This document shows, piece after piece, positions 44,148-51,889 of a stretch of 64,000 bases of DNA; within the stretch, counting starts at the first letter, position 1; every line of letters starts with the position of its first letter. This DNA is from JBBITI01 sp963735055 (GTDB taxonomy: Bacteria; Chloroflexota; Dehalococcoidia; Dehalococcoidales; UBA2162), in contig CAVTJN010000010.1 of assembly GCA_963735055.1 (NCBI GenBank), positions 62,001-126,000 on the forward strand, given 5' to 3'. A program made the position numbers and the translations under genes. The notes under the pieces are model-generated. The model made no database searches and had not been told where the DNA came from. It worked only from the letters and a program-made list of their open reading frames with translations.

Positions 44148-45647
44148 ATGGAGATCAACGTTTCCGTTGGTGATATTACCCGGCTGGAGGTGGGTGGGAT
44201 TATCGTAGGCGTCTATGAGGGTCAGACGAGCCTTGATGGAGAAGCGGCGAGGATCGACGGAGCCCTGGGTGGGGCGATCTCACATCTCGTCGGGAGCGGT
44301 GAGATCAAGGGCAAACCTAATCATCTAACCCTACTCTATACTCTAGGCAAGATGCTCCCGGCGCGCGTGGCCGTGGTGGGCTTGGGGAAAAGGGATGATT
44401 TGACGGCTGACAGGGTGAGAAGCGCGGTTGCTGAGAGCTGCCGGACTCTGCGAGGGTCGGGGGCGACCACGGTGGCGACGGTCGCGCTGGGTGTGGGGTC
44501 GGCGGCCATCGAGACGCTGTCCTCGGCGCAGGCGATTACTGAGGGGGCGATACTCGGCCTGTACTCTTTTCGAAAGCACACTACCAACGCACCGAATGGT
44601 GAAATCAAACAACTGACGATTCTGGATCGTGACACCGACAAACTGCCGGCTCTGGCGGAGGGGGTGAGGCGGGGCAGGATCGTGGCTAATGCCGCGAGCC
44701 TGGCCCGGGACCTGGTGAACGAGCCGTCGAACTATATGACTCCGGCCAATCTGGCCGACGCGGCGACGGCCCTCGCAAGGGAGGAGGGCATTGAGATCAC
44801 GGTCCTGGAACGGGAACAGGCGCGGGATCTGGGTATGGGTGCTTTTCTCGGCGTTGCCCAAGGCAGTCAACAGCCTCCGAAATTCATCGTACTGCGCTAT
44901 AACGGCCGTGGGCAGGGGGAGAATGACATTGCGCTGGTGGGGAAGGGTATCACCTTCGACTCGGGCGGAATATCGATCAAACCGACAGACGGCATGGGTG
45001 ACATGAAAGGCGACATGGCCGGCGGGGCTTCAGTGATGGCCGCGATCAGCGTCATCGCGCAACTCAAGACGGTCATCAACGTCATGGCCATTGTGGCGGC
45101 AACGGAGAACCTGCCCAGCGGGACCGCCTTCAAACCCGGCGATGTCTTGAAGGCGATTGACGGGAAGACCATAGAGATAATCACGACCGACGCCGAAGGC
45201 CGGCTGACGCTGGCCGATGCTATTGGCTATGCCCGAAAGCAGGGGGCGAAAGCAATCGTCGATGTCGCGACTCTGACCGGGGGGATACGGGTGGCTCTCG
45301 GCGATGTCTGCACCGGGGTCTTTGGAAACAATCAGGACCTCATCGACAAGGTGGTGACTGCCGGGAACGAAGCCGGCGAGCGGGCGTGGCAGATGCCAAT
45401 GTATGAGGAATACAAAGAGCAGAACAAGAGTGATGTCGCCGACCTGAAGAACAGTGGCGGCCGGAACGCCAGCTCGATTACGGCGGCGCAGTTTCTGGCC
45501 GAGTTCGCCGGTGATACACCGTGGGTGCATCTGGATATCGCCGGTACGAGCCTGACCGAGAAGGAACGTGGTTACCTGGTGAAAGGTGCCACGGCGGTGC
45601 CCACGCGCACCTTGGTCAATCTCGTTCTGGCGCTTGCACGGCCGTAG
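44148..45647 (+). CDS. Leucyl aminopeptidase (M17)
   Basis: A 499-residue cytosolic aminopeptidase with two metal ions. The N-terminal regulatory domain is about residues 1-165. Catalytic elements follow: VGKGITFDSGGISIKP (Lys and Asp ligands), DMKGDMAGGASVMAA and the M17 signature TTDAEGRLTLADAI, which has T in place of the first N of the classic NTDAEGRL. The last region contains GRNASSITAAQFLAEF. It likely recycles peptides. Confidence 0.95.
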   Translation: MEINVSVGDITRLEVGGIIVGVYEGQTSLDGEAARIDGALGGAISHLVGSGEIKGKPNHLTLLYTLGKMLPARVAVVGLGKRDDLTADRVRSAVAESCRTLRGSGATTVATVALGVGSAAIETLSSAQAITEGAILGLYSFRKHTTNAPNGEIKQLTILDRDTDKLPALAEGVRRGRIVANAASLARDLVNEPSNYMTPANLADAATALAREEGIEITVLEREQARDLGMGAFLGVAQGSQQPPKFIVLRYNGRGQGENDIALVGKGITFDSGGISIKPTDGMGDMKGDMAGGASVMAAISVIAQLKTVINVMAIVAATENLPSGTAFKPGDVLKAIDGKTIEIITTDAEGRLTLADAIGYARKQGAKAIVDVATLTGGIRVALGDVCTGVFGNNQDLIDKVVTAGNEAGERAWQMPMYEEYKEQNKSDVADLKNSGGRNASSITAAQFLAEFAGDTPWVHLDIAGTSLTEKERGYLVKGATAVPTRTLVNLVLALARP

Positions 45648-45730
45648 TACAATAGTTAATAGGGCGGTCTCGGCCCAACAGGGCGGTAGTGGCCTGGTTT
45701 TCATTATCGGTGGCCCTATAAGGAGTCCGT

Positions 45731-46390
45731 ATGCGAGTGAAATGGCTCGGGCACGCTTGCTTTCTGCTGTCCTCCGATACCGGTACGAGAATCATCATCG
45801 ATCCGTACACGGTTCGGGGCGGACTCAACTATGGCGAGATCGATGAGTCGGCGGACGTTGTCCTCTCGAGTCACGACCACTACGACCACAGCAACACCTC
45901 GGCGGTGAAGGGTCATCCCCGGATCGTCCGGAGCGCCGGCACCGAAGTAGCCAGCGGGATCAAGTTCCGGGGAATTCCCGCCTATCATGACGACGTGAAA
46001 GGATCCAAGAGGGGAAACGATATCATCTTTGCTTTTGAGCTAGACGGCATGCGGGTCTGCCACCTGGGGGATCTCGGACACGAACTAGGCGATGTTGAAC
46101 TAAAAGAGATCGGCAAGGTGGACGTCCTGTTCGTACCGGCGGGCGGGCTGTACACCTTCGACGTCGAGGTGGCGACCCGGGTCTGCAACAAGCTGTCGCC
46201 GCGGATAGTAATCCCCATGCACTTCAGGACCCCGAAGTTGGACACGGCGGTGTTCGGGGCCGTCGCTGGCGTCGATGAGTTTCTCAAGGGGAAGCCGGAC
46301 GTAGAGCGACGCGACTCCAGCGAAGTCGAGTTCGATGCCGGCAACTTGCCGGTATCGACACGAATCGTGGTGCTGAAGCCGGCCCTGTAG
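45731..46390 (+). CDS. Metallo-beta-lactamase fold hydrolase, UlaG-like
   Basis: 219 residues. The metal-binding HxHxDH motif is in SSHDHYDHSN, and the protein begins MRVKWLGHACFLLSSDTGTR. The fold is that of the UlaG/DUF (COG2220) group, which hydrolyses lactones or phosphodiesters. It lies 58 bp upstream of a DUF362-like gene. The substrate is unknown. Confidence 0.88.
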   Translation: MRVKWLGHACFLLSSDTGTRIIIDPYTVRGGLNYGEIDESADVVLSSHDHYDHSNTSAVKGHPRIVRSAGTEVASGIKFRGIPAYHDDVKGSKRGNDIIFAFELDGMRVCHLGDLGHELGDVELKEIGKVDVLFVPAGGLYTFDVEVATRVCNKLSPRIVIPMHFRTPKLDTAVFGAVAGVDEFLKGKPDVERRDSSEVEFDAGNLPVSTRIVVLKPAL

Positions 46391-46447
46391 CATGCGACTG
46401 AGGTGTTCATTGCCATTTGCGAGCGATAGGATGAATGGGAGTCAGGT

Positions 46448-47179
46448 TTGAATTCCAAGGCTTCGGGTTTTGTCTTCAGGCCGCCGTCGATCGTTAGCCG
46501 GGCGCGACGAGTGCTCATCAAGCCAAGCGCGTCTTACCCCGTGCCCTATCCCGTCAGCAGCAGTCGCGAACTGCTTTCGACGATAGTCAGGGGCATACGC
46601 CAGGTGAGCGAAGCCGACATCCTTATTCTCGAGAGCACACCAGGCGGCGGGCCGGTATACCCGATATACCAGTCGCTGGCCTACGACTTTCCTCGCGTGC
46701 TGATGCTGGATGTCCGTGACTGCATATGGGTCGAAGTGGACAATCCGCTGCCCAAGCCGTTGGCGGTGCCCACTTTCTGGGTCCCCAACGTTATCCTGTC
46801 CAGTGACTATCTGATAACGGTGGCACCGTTGAAGGTCATGCACGGCAAAGCCAATCTGAGCATAATGAATTTGCTCAGTCTGCTGCCAACCAGCAAATAC
46901 AGCGGAGAAGCGGAGGGTGGTTACGGCGCCCTATTCTCACTGGGGATTGACAAGGTCCTGGCAGACCTCTATTTTACCCTGCCGTTCGATCTCGGCATCA
47001 TCGAAGGCCGGCAGAAGTTCATTGGAAATGACGATCCGGTGCATGGCAGGGTCGAAGAGTTTGGCCAGATATTCGTAGGTGAGCCCTTTGAGGTCGATGA
47101 GGAAGCATCCGAGAGCGCGGGCATCGAGACGGACTACGTAGACTTGATCCGCGAGGCCAAGGTCGGGTTCGAGTTCTAG
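46448..47179 (+). CDS. DUF362-like protein
   Basis: 243 residues with a TTG start. RRVLIKPSASYPVPYPVSSS and ADILILESTPGGGPVYPI resemble the DUF362 domain. No Fe-S cysteines follow; DUF362 proteins often have a ferredoxin tail. The gene ends in a 4-bp overlap with the convergent acylphosphatase. Function unknown. Confidence 0.65.
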   Translation: MNSKASGFVFRPPSIVSRARRVLIKPSASYPVPYPVSSSRELLSTIVRGIRQVSEADILILESTPGGGPVYPIYQSLAYDFPRVLMLDVRDCIWVEVDNPLPKPLAVPTFWVPNVILSSDYLITVAPLKVMHGKANLSIMNLLSLLPTSKYSGEAEGGYGALFSLGIDKVLADLYFTLPFDLGIIEGRQKFIGNDDPVHGRVEEFGQIFVGEPFEVDEEASESAGIETDYVDLIREAKVGFEF

Positions 47180-47460
47180 GACCGGGTGCTGAAACCGGCG
47201 AACCTTCCCGTGTAGCCCGACCACTCGATCTCGACCGAGTCAACCCGCGCCGCCGGCGGGCCTTGCTTCAGGAAGTCCACCATCGCTTCGAGCTGCGTCC
47301 GGTCGCCCTCGGCGATGACCTCGACCACGTTGGCATCAGGCATATTACGAGCATACCCGGTCAAACCAGACTGTTCTGCCTGCCGGCGCGTTGACTCACG
47401 GAAGAAGACGCCCTGAACGCGTCCGTGTACCGTCGCCCGCAGGCTCGCCATTTCACTCAT
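47176..47460 (-). CDS. Acylphosphatase
   Basis: A 94-residue enzyme that hydrolyses acyl phosphates. The catalytic Arg lies in GRVQGVFFRESTRRQAE and the Asn in LTGYARNMPD; V-E-V-x-A-E-G follows. The start could also be the Met at codon 4. It converges with the DUF362-like gene. An acylphosphatase would act on acetyl phosphate, the product of a Grd reductase, but it is about 2 kb away and on a separate unit. Confidence 0.92.
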   Translation of the reverse strand: MSEMASLRATVHGRVQGVFFRESTRRQAEQSGLTGYARNMPDANVVEVIAEGDRTQLEAMVDFLKQGPPAARVDSVEIEWSGYTGRFAGFSTRS

Positions 47461-47517
47461 CGCCGGGACCGGCTGACCACGGTACTCTCGCGGCGCGCTG
47501 AGTCTCGACGCCGCAGG

Positions 47518-47676
47518 CTATCCTTCGTCGGTTGCCTCGTCCTCGTTCTTCCTGCGTTTCCGGACAACCTCCACCGGTGCGGTGGTGGGCGGGGGGGCGA
47601 TAGCCGCGATGATCGGTTTCTTCATATCCTTCTTGGGCTTTTTGGTTTCCCGCTGACGGACATCACGCTTTCCCAT
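47518..47676 (-). CDS. Small lysine-rich protein, 52 aa
   Basis: ATG at 47676 behind GAGGTGG. The protein begins MGKRDVRQRETKKPKKDMKK, continues through a proline-rich segment (IIAAIAPPPTTAPVEVV) and ends RKRRKNEDEATDEG. The very basic N-terminus and acidic tail resemble small proteins I recall from Dehalococcoidia genomes (from memory, not searched). It may bind nucleic acid. It fills the gap between acylphosphatase and rnc. Confidence 0.7.
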   Translation of the reverse strand: MGKRDVRQRETKKPKKDMKKPIIAAIAPPPTTAPVEVVRKRRKNEDEATDEG

Positions 47677-47738
47677 AGGGTGCCACCTCACTCAACCTCG
47701 AAATGAAGTCTCCGTTTGAAGTGTAACAAAGAGTCAAA

Positions 47739-48452
47739 TTAGTGTAAAGAGCCCCCCGAAATACCGCCGGCGTCAATCCCGTCGAGGGCGTCCCGGGCGG
47801 CCTCGGATTCGGCGGCCTTCTTGGTCTTCCCCTCCCCCCGGCCAAGGATCGACCCACCTACGTTGACTTCGACGACAAACCACGGGGCGTGGTCGGGGCC
47901 GCTCGATGCCACCAGCGAATAGAGCGGCGTAACCTGCCTGCTTGCCTGCGCCAATTCCTGAAGCCGGGACTTGTGGTCGGCGGTGATGCCCGTTTTCACC
48001 AGCCCAGCGTACTCATCCCGGAGTAGTCTGAGGGTGCAGGCACGCGTCTCTCGCATCCCGCGGTCGAGAAAGATCGCGCCGATCACCGCCTCCATGGCTC
48101 CCGCCAGGTTGGGGACCTTGTCTCGGCCCCCGCTGCCCTCTTCGCCCTTGCCCAGGTACAAATAGTCGCCCAGCCGGATGGCCCTCGCCATGCGGGCAAG
48201 AGTATCGCGACGCACCAGGGCGGCCCTGAGGTGCGTCAGCCGTCCCTCGGAGTATGCGGGGAAATCATGGTAAAGCTGTTGGGTCACGGCAAGTCCGAGT
48301 ACAGCGTCGCCGAGAAATTCCAGCCTTTCGTTCGATTCCGGTGATACGTCCGGGTTCTCATTTACATAAGAGTCATGGATGAGTGCCCGCTCGAGCAGCG
48401 AGGTGTCTTTGAACTTCACACCGAGGACTTCTTCAAGACGAGCGGTTTTCAC
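47739..48452 (-). CDS. rnc: Ribonuclease III
   Basis: A 237-residue double-strand-specific endoribonuclease for rRNA and mRNA processing. The signature NERLEFLGDAVLGLAV and the metal-binding Asp/Glu pair in the helix around EAVIGAIFLDRG are present. A dsRBD is at the C-terminus (about residues 160-228; DHKSRLQELAQ to KKAAESEAARDALD). It starts 16 bp after the AEC carrier stop, so it may be the last gene of the Grd transcript. Confidence 0.95.
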   Translation of the reverse strand: MKTARLEEVLGVKFKDTSLLERALIHDSYVNENPDVSPESNERLEFLGDAVLGLAVTQQLYHDFPAYSEGRLTHLRAALVRRDTLARMARAIRLGDYLYLGKGEEGSGGRDKVPNLAGAMEAVIGAIFLDRGMRETRACTLRLLRDEYAGLVKTGITADHKSRLQELAQASRQVTPLYSLVASSGPDHAPWFVVEVNVGGSILGRGEGKTKKAAESEAARDALDGIDAGGISGGSLH

Positions 48453-48468
48453 TATCGGACCTCCTGGG

Positions 48469-49347
48469 TCATGCCAATATGTAAAGCAGCGCCGGAATGA
48501 TCAGCAGGCTGGCAATGGTGGTTACGAATACAACACTCGACACCAGTTCGGGCTCGTTACCGTATTTCATCGCCAATATCGAGGTGTTGGCCGCCGAAGG
48601 CATGGCTGAATCCAGAATGACGACCGACCGCGAGACTCCGCTCAGGCCGAAGATGCTGGCGGCCGCAAAGCCCATGCCCAAACCCACGCCAACTCTGATT
48701 CCGGACGCGAGGGCGGTCGACGGCAGGTCGGTGATGCGGACTGAGGAGAGACGGTACCCGAGGACAAGCAGGGTCAACGGAATGACCATGGTGCCGATAA
48801 GCTGTACCGGGTTGAACACGAGTCCAGGCAGTTTTACGTGGAGGAGGTTGAACACCAACCCCAGGACAGCGCCGTAGATCGCGGGCATCTTGAGCGTTTC
48901 CCTGATTCCGTCTTTCCAGTTCCGCCGCGACAGTATCATGACGCCGACGGTGAAGGACAGCAGGGTAACCGGGATGTAAAACAGGGTGGCCGCAAGCAGC
49001 CCCTCCTGGCCGTAGGCCAGGGACATCACCGGGAATGGAATATTGACCGCATTCATAATAATGATGGGGACATAGAGCCCGGAGTGCTTGAACCTGGCCA
49101 TCTTGAAGACCACAAAGGCAACGGCTGCGGTGCCGGCCATGATGAAGAGGGCGCTGGCCCAGATCTTGCTGGCGTCGAGCAGGACAATTTCCTTACTGAG
49201 CATGGCCGTAAATGCCAGCGCCGGCAGACCGATGTAGAAAATGAGGTCAACGACCGCCGACGTGTCGAGGCGTTTCACTTTGCCGAGGACGTATCCGACC
49301 AGGATAACAATGAACGTGGGCAGGACGATATTCAGGATGTTGAGCAT
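48469..49347 (-). CDS. AEC family transporter (auxin efflux carrier type permease)
   Basis: A 292-residue protein with ten hydrophobic helices, typical length for bacterial AEC carriers, which move organic acids such as malate or malonate. N-x-P features of the family are seen in MNAVNIPFPVMSLAYG; GVSRSVVILDSAMPSAANTSI lies in the C-terminal repeat. It begins 6 bp after the grdA stop codon, so it is almost certainly in the grd operon and may carry its substrate or product. Confidence 0.88.
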   Translation of the reverse strand: MLNILNIVLPTFIVILVGYVLGKVKRLDTSAVVDLIFYIGLPALAFTAMLSKEIVLLDASKIWASALFIMAGTAAVAFVVFKMARFKHSGLYVPIIIMNAVNIPFPVMSLAYGQEGLLAATLFYIPVTLLSFTVGVMILSRRNWKDGIRETLKMPAIYGAVLGLVFNLLHVKLPGLVFNPVQLIGTMVIPLTLLVLGYRLSSVRITDLPSTALASGIRVGVGLGMGFAAASIFGLSGVSRSVVILDSAMPSAANTSILAMKYGNEPELVSSVVFVTTIASLLIIPALLYILA

Positions 49348-49353
49348 GGGGTT

Positions 49354-49812
49354 CTACATCTTGCCCCGCACCCGGTTCAGACCCTCGGCGATCTTCTCAA
49401 CGTCGAGTGCGATTTCAAAGAACTGCAGCTGTTCACGGTAAATGGCGGGATCGATCAGGGCTTTGAGTTCCGGCTCCATGATGTGGTAGACGGGGAGATT
49501 AAGCGCCACGCCGGCCAGCGGTCCCAGCCAGCTGGGGTCGCCATTCACCAGAGTCTCAGCGTACAGTTCGGCGCTGTCGGCATCGGGCGCGCCCAAAACA
49601 GCGACCACGTTGTCCCTGCCATACTCGTCCACGATTTTCTTGACCATCTGTTGACCCTCCGGGTCAAACGCACCGGCGGCGGTTCAGACGAAACACTGGG
49701 TCTGGACGAGCACCGGCTCGGCGCCGGCGCTCCGCAGGCAGGCTTCGATGGCCGGGCCCTGAATGCCGTCACGTTCGCCAATGATGATGACTTTCTTGCC
49801 TTTCAGTTGCAT
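49354..49812 (-). CDS. grdA: Glycine/sarcosine/betaine reductase component A, selenoprotein (in-frame TGA = Sec43)
   Basis: A 152-residue selenoprotein A that carries the carboxymethyl group as a Se-thioether between components B and C. From ATG at 49812 the frame reads MQLKGKKVIIIGERDGIQGP, then TQCFV-U-TAAGAF, where U is TGA at 49684-49686. Cys40 and Sec43 form the redox pair of known GrdA. It continues PEGQQMVKKIVDEYGRDN to the TAG-side end ...RVRGKM. An ORF finder sees only the last 97 residues because of the TGA. A stem-loop of SECIS size follows the TGA. Spaced 138 bp from the upstream trx gene. Confidence 0.93.
49651..49667 (-). promoter_or_regulatory. SECIS-like hairpin of grdA
   Basis: On the mRNA, 16 nt after the UGA, TTGACCC and GGGTCAA form a perfect 7-bp stem with a GGA loop; the apex is about 24-26 nt downstream of UGA, within the range known for bacterial SECIS elements. 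Confidence 0.6.
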
Positions 49813-49857
49813 ACCACAGTGCTCCTTGCCCCCTCCCTTCCCCAGAGGGGTAGTATT

Positions 49858-49882
49858 TCAAGAGGGACGGAGTCCCTCTTGA
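49858..49882. repeat. 11-bp perfect hairpin between trx and grdA
   Basis: TCAAGAGGGAC (49858-49868), GGA loop, GTCCCTCTTGA (49872-49882). It is followed in mRNA by A/T-poor sequence, so it is not a clear terminator. With a second stem at 49931-49949 it makes the 138-bp trx-grdA gap highly structured, and could block decay or tune grdA expression relative to the genes upstream. Confidence 0.7.
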
Positions 49883-49930
49883 CGCCCTTCGTGTCGCCTA
49901 CGCCCGTCAGAGAGATTTGGAGCGCCATCA

Positions 49931-49949
49931 GACTACCGGCGAGGTAGTC
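49931..49949. repeat. 7-bp hairpin immediately after the trx stop
   Basis: GACTACC (49931-49937), GGCGA loop, GGTAGTC (49943-49949), one base beyond the trx stop codon. Confidence 0.55.
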
Positions 49950-49950
49950 C

Positions 49951-50286
49951 TCACCGGCCGGACTGCCTCAGAATCTCCTCGACGGCGGCGCGAATCTCGG
50001 CAGCTTTGAGATCTTCTCCGTTAAGGCGGGCCTTTTCGGTGCCGTCGCAGTACAGGATAAGAGTGGGCAGGCTCATCACCCTTAGCCTGGCGCAGAGCAT
50101 GCGGTTATGGGTGGCGTCAACCTTACCGACTTTAAGTCTTCCCGCATAGTCCTTTTCAATCTGGTCGATCGCCGGCGTGAGGGCCAGGCACGGCTTACAC
50201 AGCGGACCCCAGAAGTCAACCAGGACGGCGCTGCCGGCGCCTCCGGTTTCGGCCTGGTAGTTTTCGCGGTTCAATTCAGTTGGCAC
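49951..50286 (-). CDS. Thioredoxin with CKPC active site
   Basis: 111 residues with the thioredoxin fold: VLVDFWGPLCKPCLALTP (Cys30 and Cys33), and the cis-Pro loop MSLPTLIL. The standard WCGPC is replaced by LCKPC. In clostridial glycine reductase systems a dedicated thioredoxin re-reduces GrdA, and such thioredoxins are known to differ from CGPC. Its place between grdC and grdA argues for the same job here. No thioredoxin reductase gene is nearby. Confidence 0.9.
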   Translation of the reverse strand: MPTELNRENYQAETGGAGSAVLVDFWGPLCKPCLALTPAIDQIEKDYAGRLKVGKVDATHNRMLCARLRVMSLPTLILYCDGTEKARLNGEDLKAAEIRAAVEEILRQSGR

Positions 50287-50339
50287 TTGGCTGCTCCCTT
50301 ACTCTAGTGTCTCCTGCCACAGAGGGACGATAAGGGGCC

Positions 50340-51806
50340 CTACCGGCCTCCCGGGTTTCTCTGCAACAGGAATGAAATGCCGTCGGAGAGCTGGGTCATC
50401 CGGCCGAGAAAGAGGCTGCCCTTGGCCAGGAACATGGCGTTCTTCATATTCCCTTCGCGAATCGCCTTCAAGGCATGGCCCAGGACCGGTACCGCCGATG
50501 CGATGTGGCCCTGCGTCGGCGAGAAGCCGGGCATACCGTGGGCGTCCACGAAATCATCCAGTCCTTCCTTTTCTATCTCATGGCGAAGCACCGCGAAGCT
50601 ACCGATTATCCGGTAATTGGTGCGCGGTACGTTGCCGCTGCCCTGGGGTTCGGTAAGCTCCGGGTTGTGCATCTCAGTGGCGTACTTGTCCACGTCGGAC
50701 AGCTTCATCCCGAGACGGTCAAGCGGTTCGACAACCAGCTTTTCCACGATGGCCTGTTGCGACGACCCAGATCTTATCTCCTGCTTCCCGATGGAGTCGA
50801 GGCGGATCACCGGGCTGATGCCATCGTCCTGGCTGACCCAGATCGCAATGCCGGCCAGGGTGTCCTCAAGTATCGGCATGTCGTGGCGAAGATGGCCCTG
50901 GAACTTCATGCCGAGCTTGGCAAGGGAACCGCCGGCACAAACCACCACATTCCGGTAGATTCCTGACGAGACCAGGCCGGCGGCGATAGTAATTGCGTGG
51001 ACCGGGGCGCAACAGAAGGCTTTGATATCGGCGCCGGTGGCCCGGCCGCAGCCGGCCAGTTCCCCGATTGCCTTGGCCATATTGCCCCCGCCCCGGTTGT
51101 AACGGTCGCCGACTGCCTCCTCACCACAGCCGAGGAGATAGTCGATGTCTTCGGCGCGGCCGGTCTTGGAGATGAGCGCCCTTAGCGCCATGACGCCGGA
51201 GGCGCGGCTGCTCAGGTTCTCCAGCAGGATATCCGGTTCCAGATTGGCGTCCTCTTCCATCGCCCCCAGGCAGCACCCGACCAGTCGGTCGCCGTGAACG
51301 AAGAGGGGCAAGGCGTAGCCGCCCGCGGTCCGCGCCTCGATGTCGGCAGCGGGCGATCCTTTACCCAGCCGCTTGAGGTCCTCTTCGTTCAGCAAGGGAT
51401 GGCTTCTCAGCCGCCGGGCGACGTCGGCCACGAAGCCCTCCTCCAGGTGGATGAGCTTGAACTCGTCGCAGATTTTCAGCATGCCGTAGAATTCTTCTTC
51501 GGGCATGATCTCGCCGAACGGGCCATGCCGCGAAGGATTGGCGGCGGGATGGTCAATCCAGGGAGTTGGCGTTTGCCGCAGGTCATCGGGTGACAGGTTG
51601 CCGATGAAGACCTGGTTGGGACGGTAGGCAACAGCCTGGTCATACGTCTCGAGATGCCCCAGGAAACGGCTCAGCAGGGTGGCGTCTTTGGGGAGTTCAC
51701 GGGATGGCTTCGAGCCATGGCGTACCATGCCCGGCACATGGCCGAGAAAGTAAGATACACCTCTGATCACGGGCGCCGCGCTTGACGCGGGTAAGTTTTC
51801 ATTCAT
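50340..51806 (-). CDS. grdC: Glycine/sarcosine/betaine reductase component C, subunit beta
   Basis: A 488-residue thiolase-fold (KAS III-like) protein, GrdC. In known systems it receives the carboxymethyl group from GrdA and forms acetyl phosphate with GrdD. Signatures are GVSYFLGHVPGMVRHGSKP at the N-terminus, PFGEIMPEEEFYGML, GVMALRALI and the cysteine pair at 265-266 in IKAFCCAPVHA. The C-terminal GMPGFSPTQGHIASAVPVLGHA is typical. Length is near the usual ~510. The alpha subunit gene grdD does not follow, which is unusual. Confidence 0.92.
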   Translation of the reverse strand: MNENLPASSAAPVIRGVSYFLGHVPGMVRHGSKPSRELPKDATLLSRFLGHLETYDQAVAYRPNQVFIGNLSPDDLRQTPTPWIDHPAANPSRHGPFGEIMPEEEFYGMLKICDEFKLIHLEEGFVADVARRLRSHPLLNEEDLKRLGKGSPAADIEARTAGGYALPLFVHGDRLVGCCLGAMEEDANLEPDILLENLSSRASGVMALRALISKTGRAEDIDYLLGCGEEAVGDRYNRGGGNMAKAIGELAGCGRATGADIKAFCCAPVHAITIAAGLVSSGIYRNVVVCAGGSLAKLGMKFQGHLRHDMPILEDTLAGIAIWVSQDDGISPVIRLDSIGKQEIRSGSSQQAIVEKLVVEPLDRLGMKLSDVDKYATEMHNPELTEPQGSGNVPRTNYRIIGSFAVLRHEIEKEGLDDFVDAHGMPGFSPTQGHIASAVPVLGHALKAIREGNMKNAMFLAKGSLFLGRMTQLSDGISFLLQRNPGGR

Positions 51807-51889
51807 TTGCCGGGCACCTCACCGTACTTGCCGCTCCAATCTGGAACGGGACGAATGGTGTCGACTTACTCCGCCAACGCGACCGGAAG

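Noticed and set aside
49354..49647. A 97-residue protein starting at the ATG at 49647
   Set aside because: It is only the C-terminal part of GrdA; the upstream frame across the TGA carries the N-terminus and the Sec motif.
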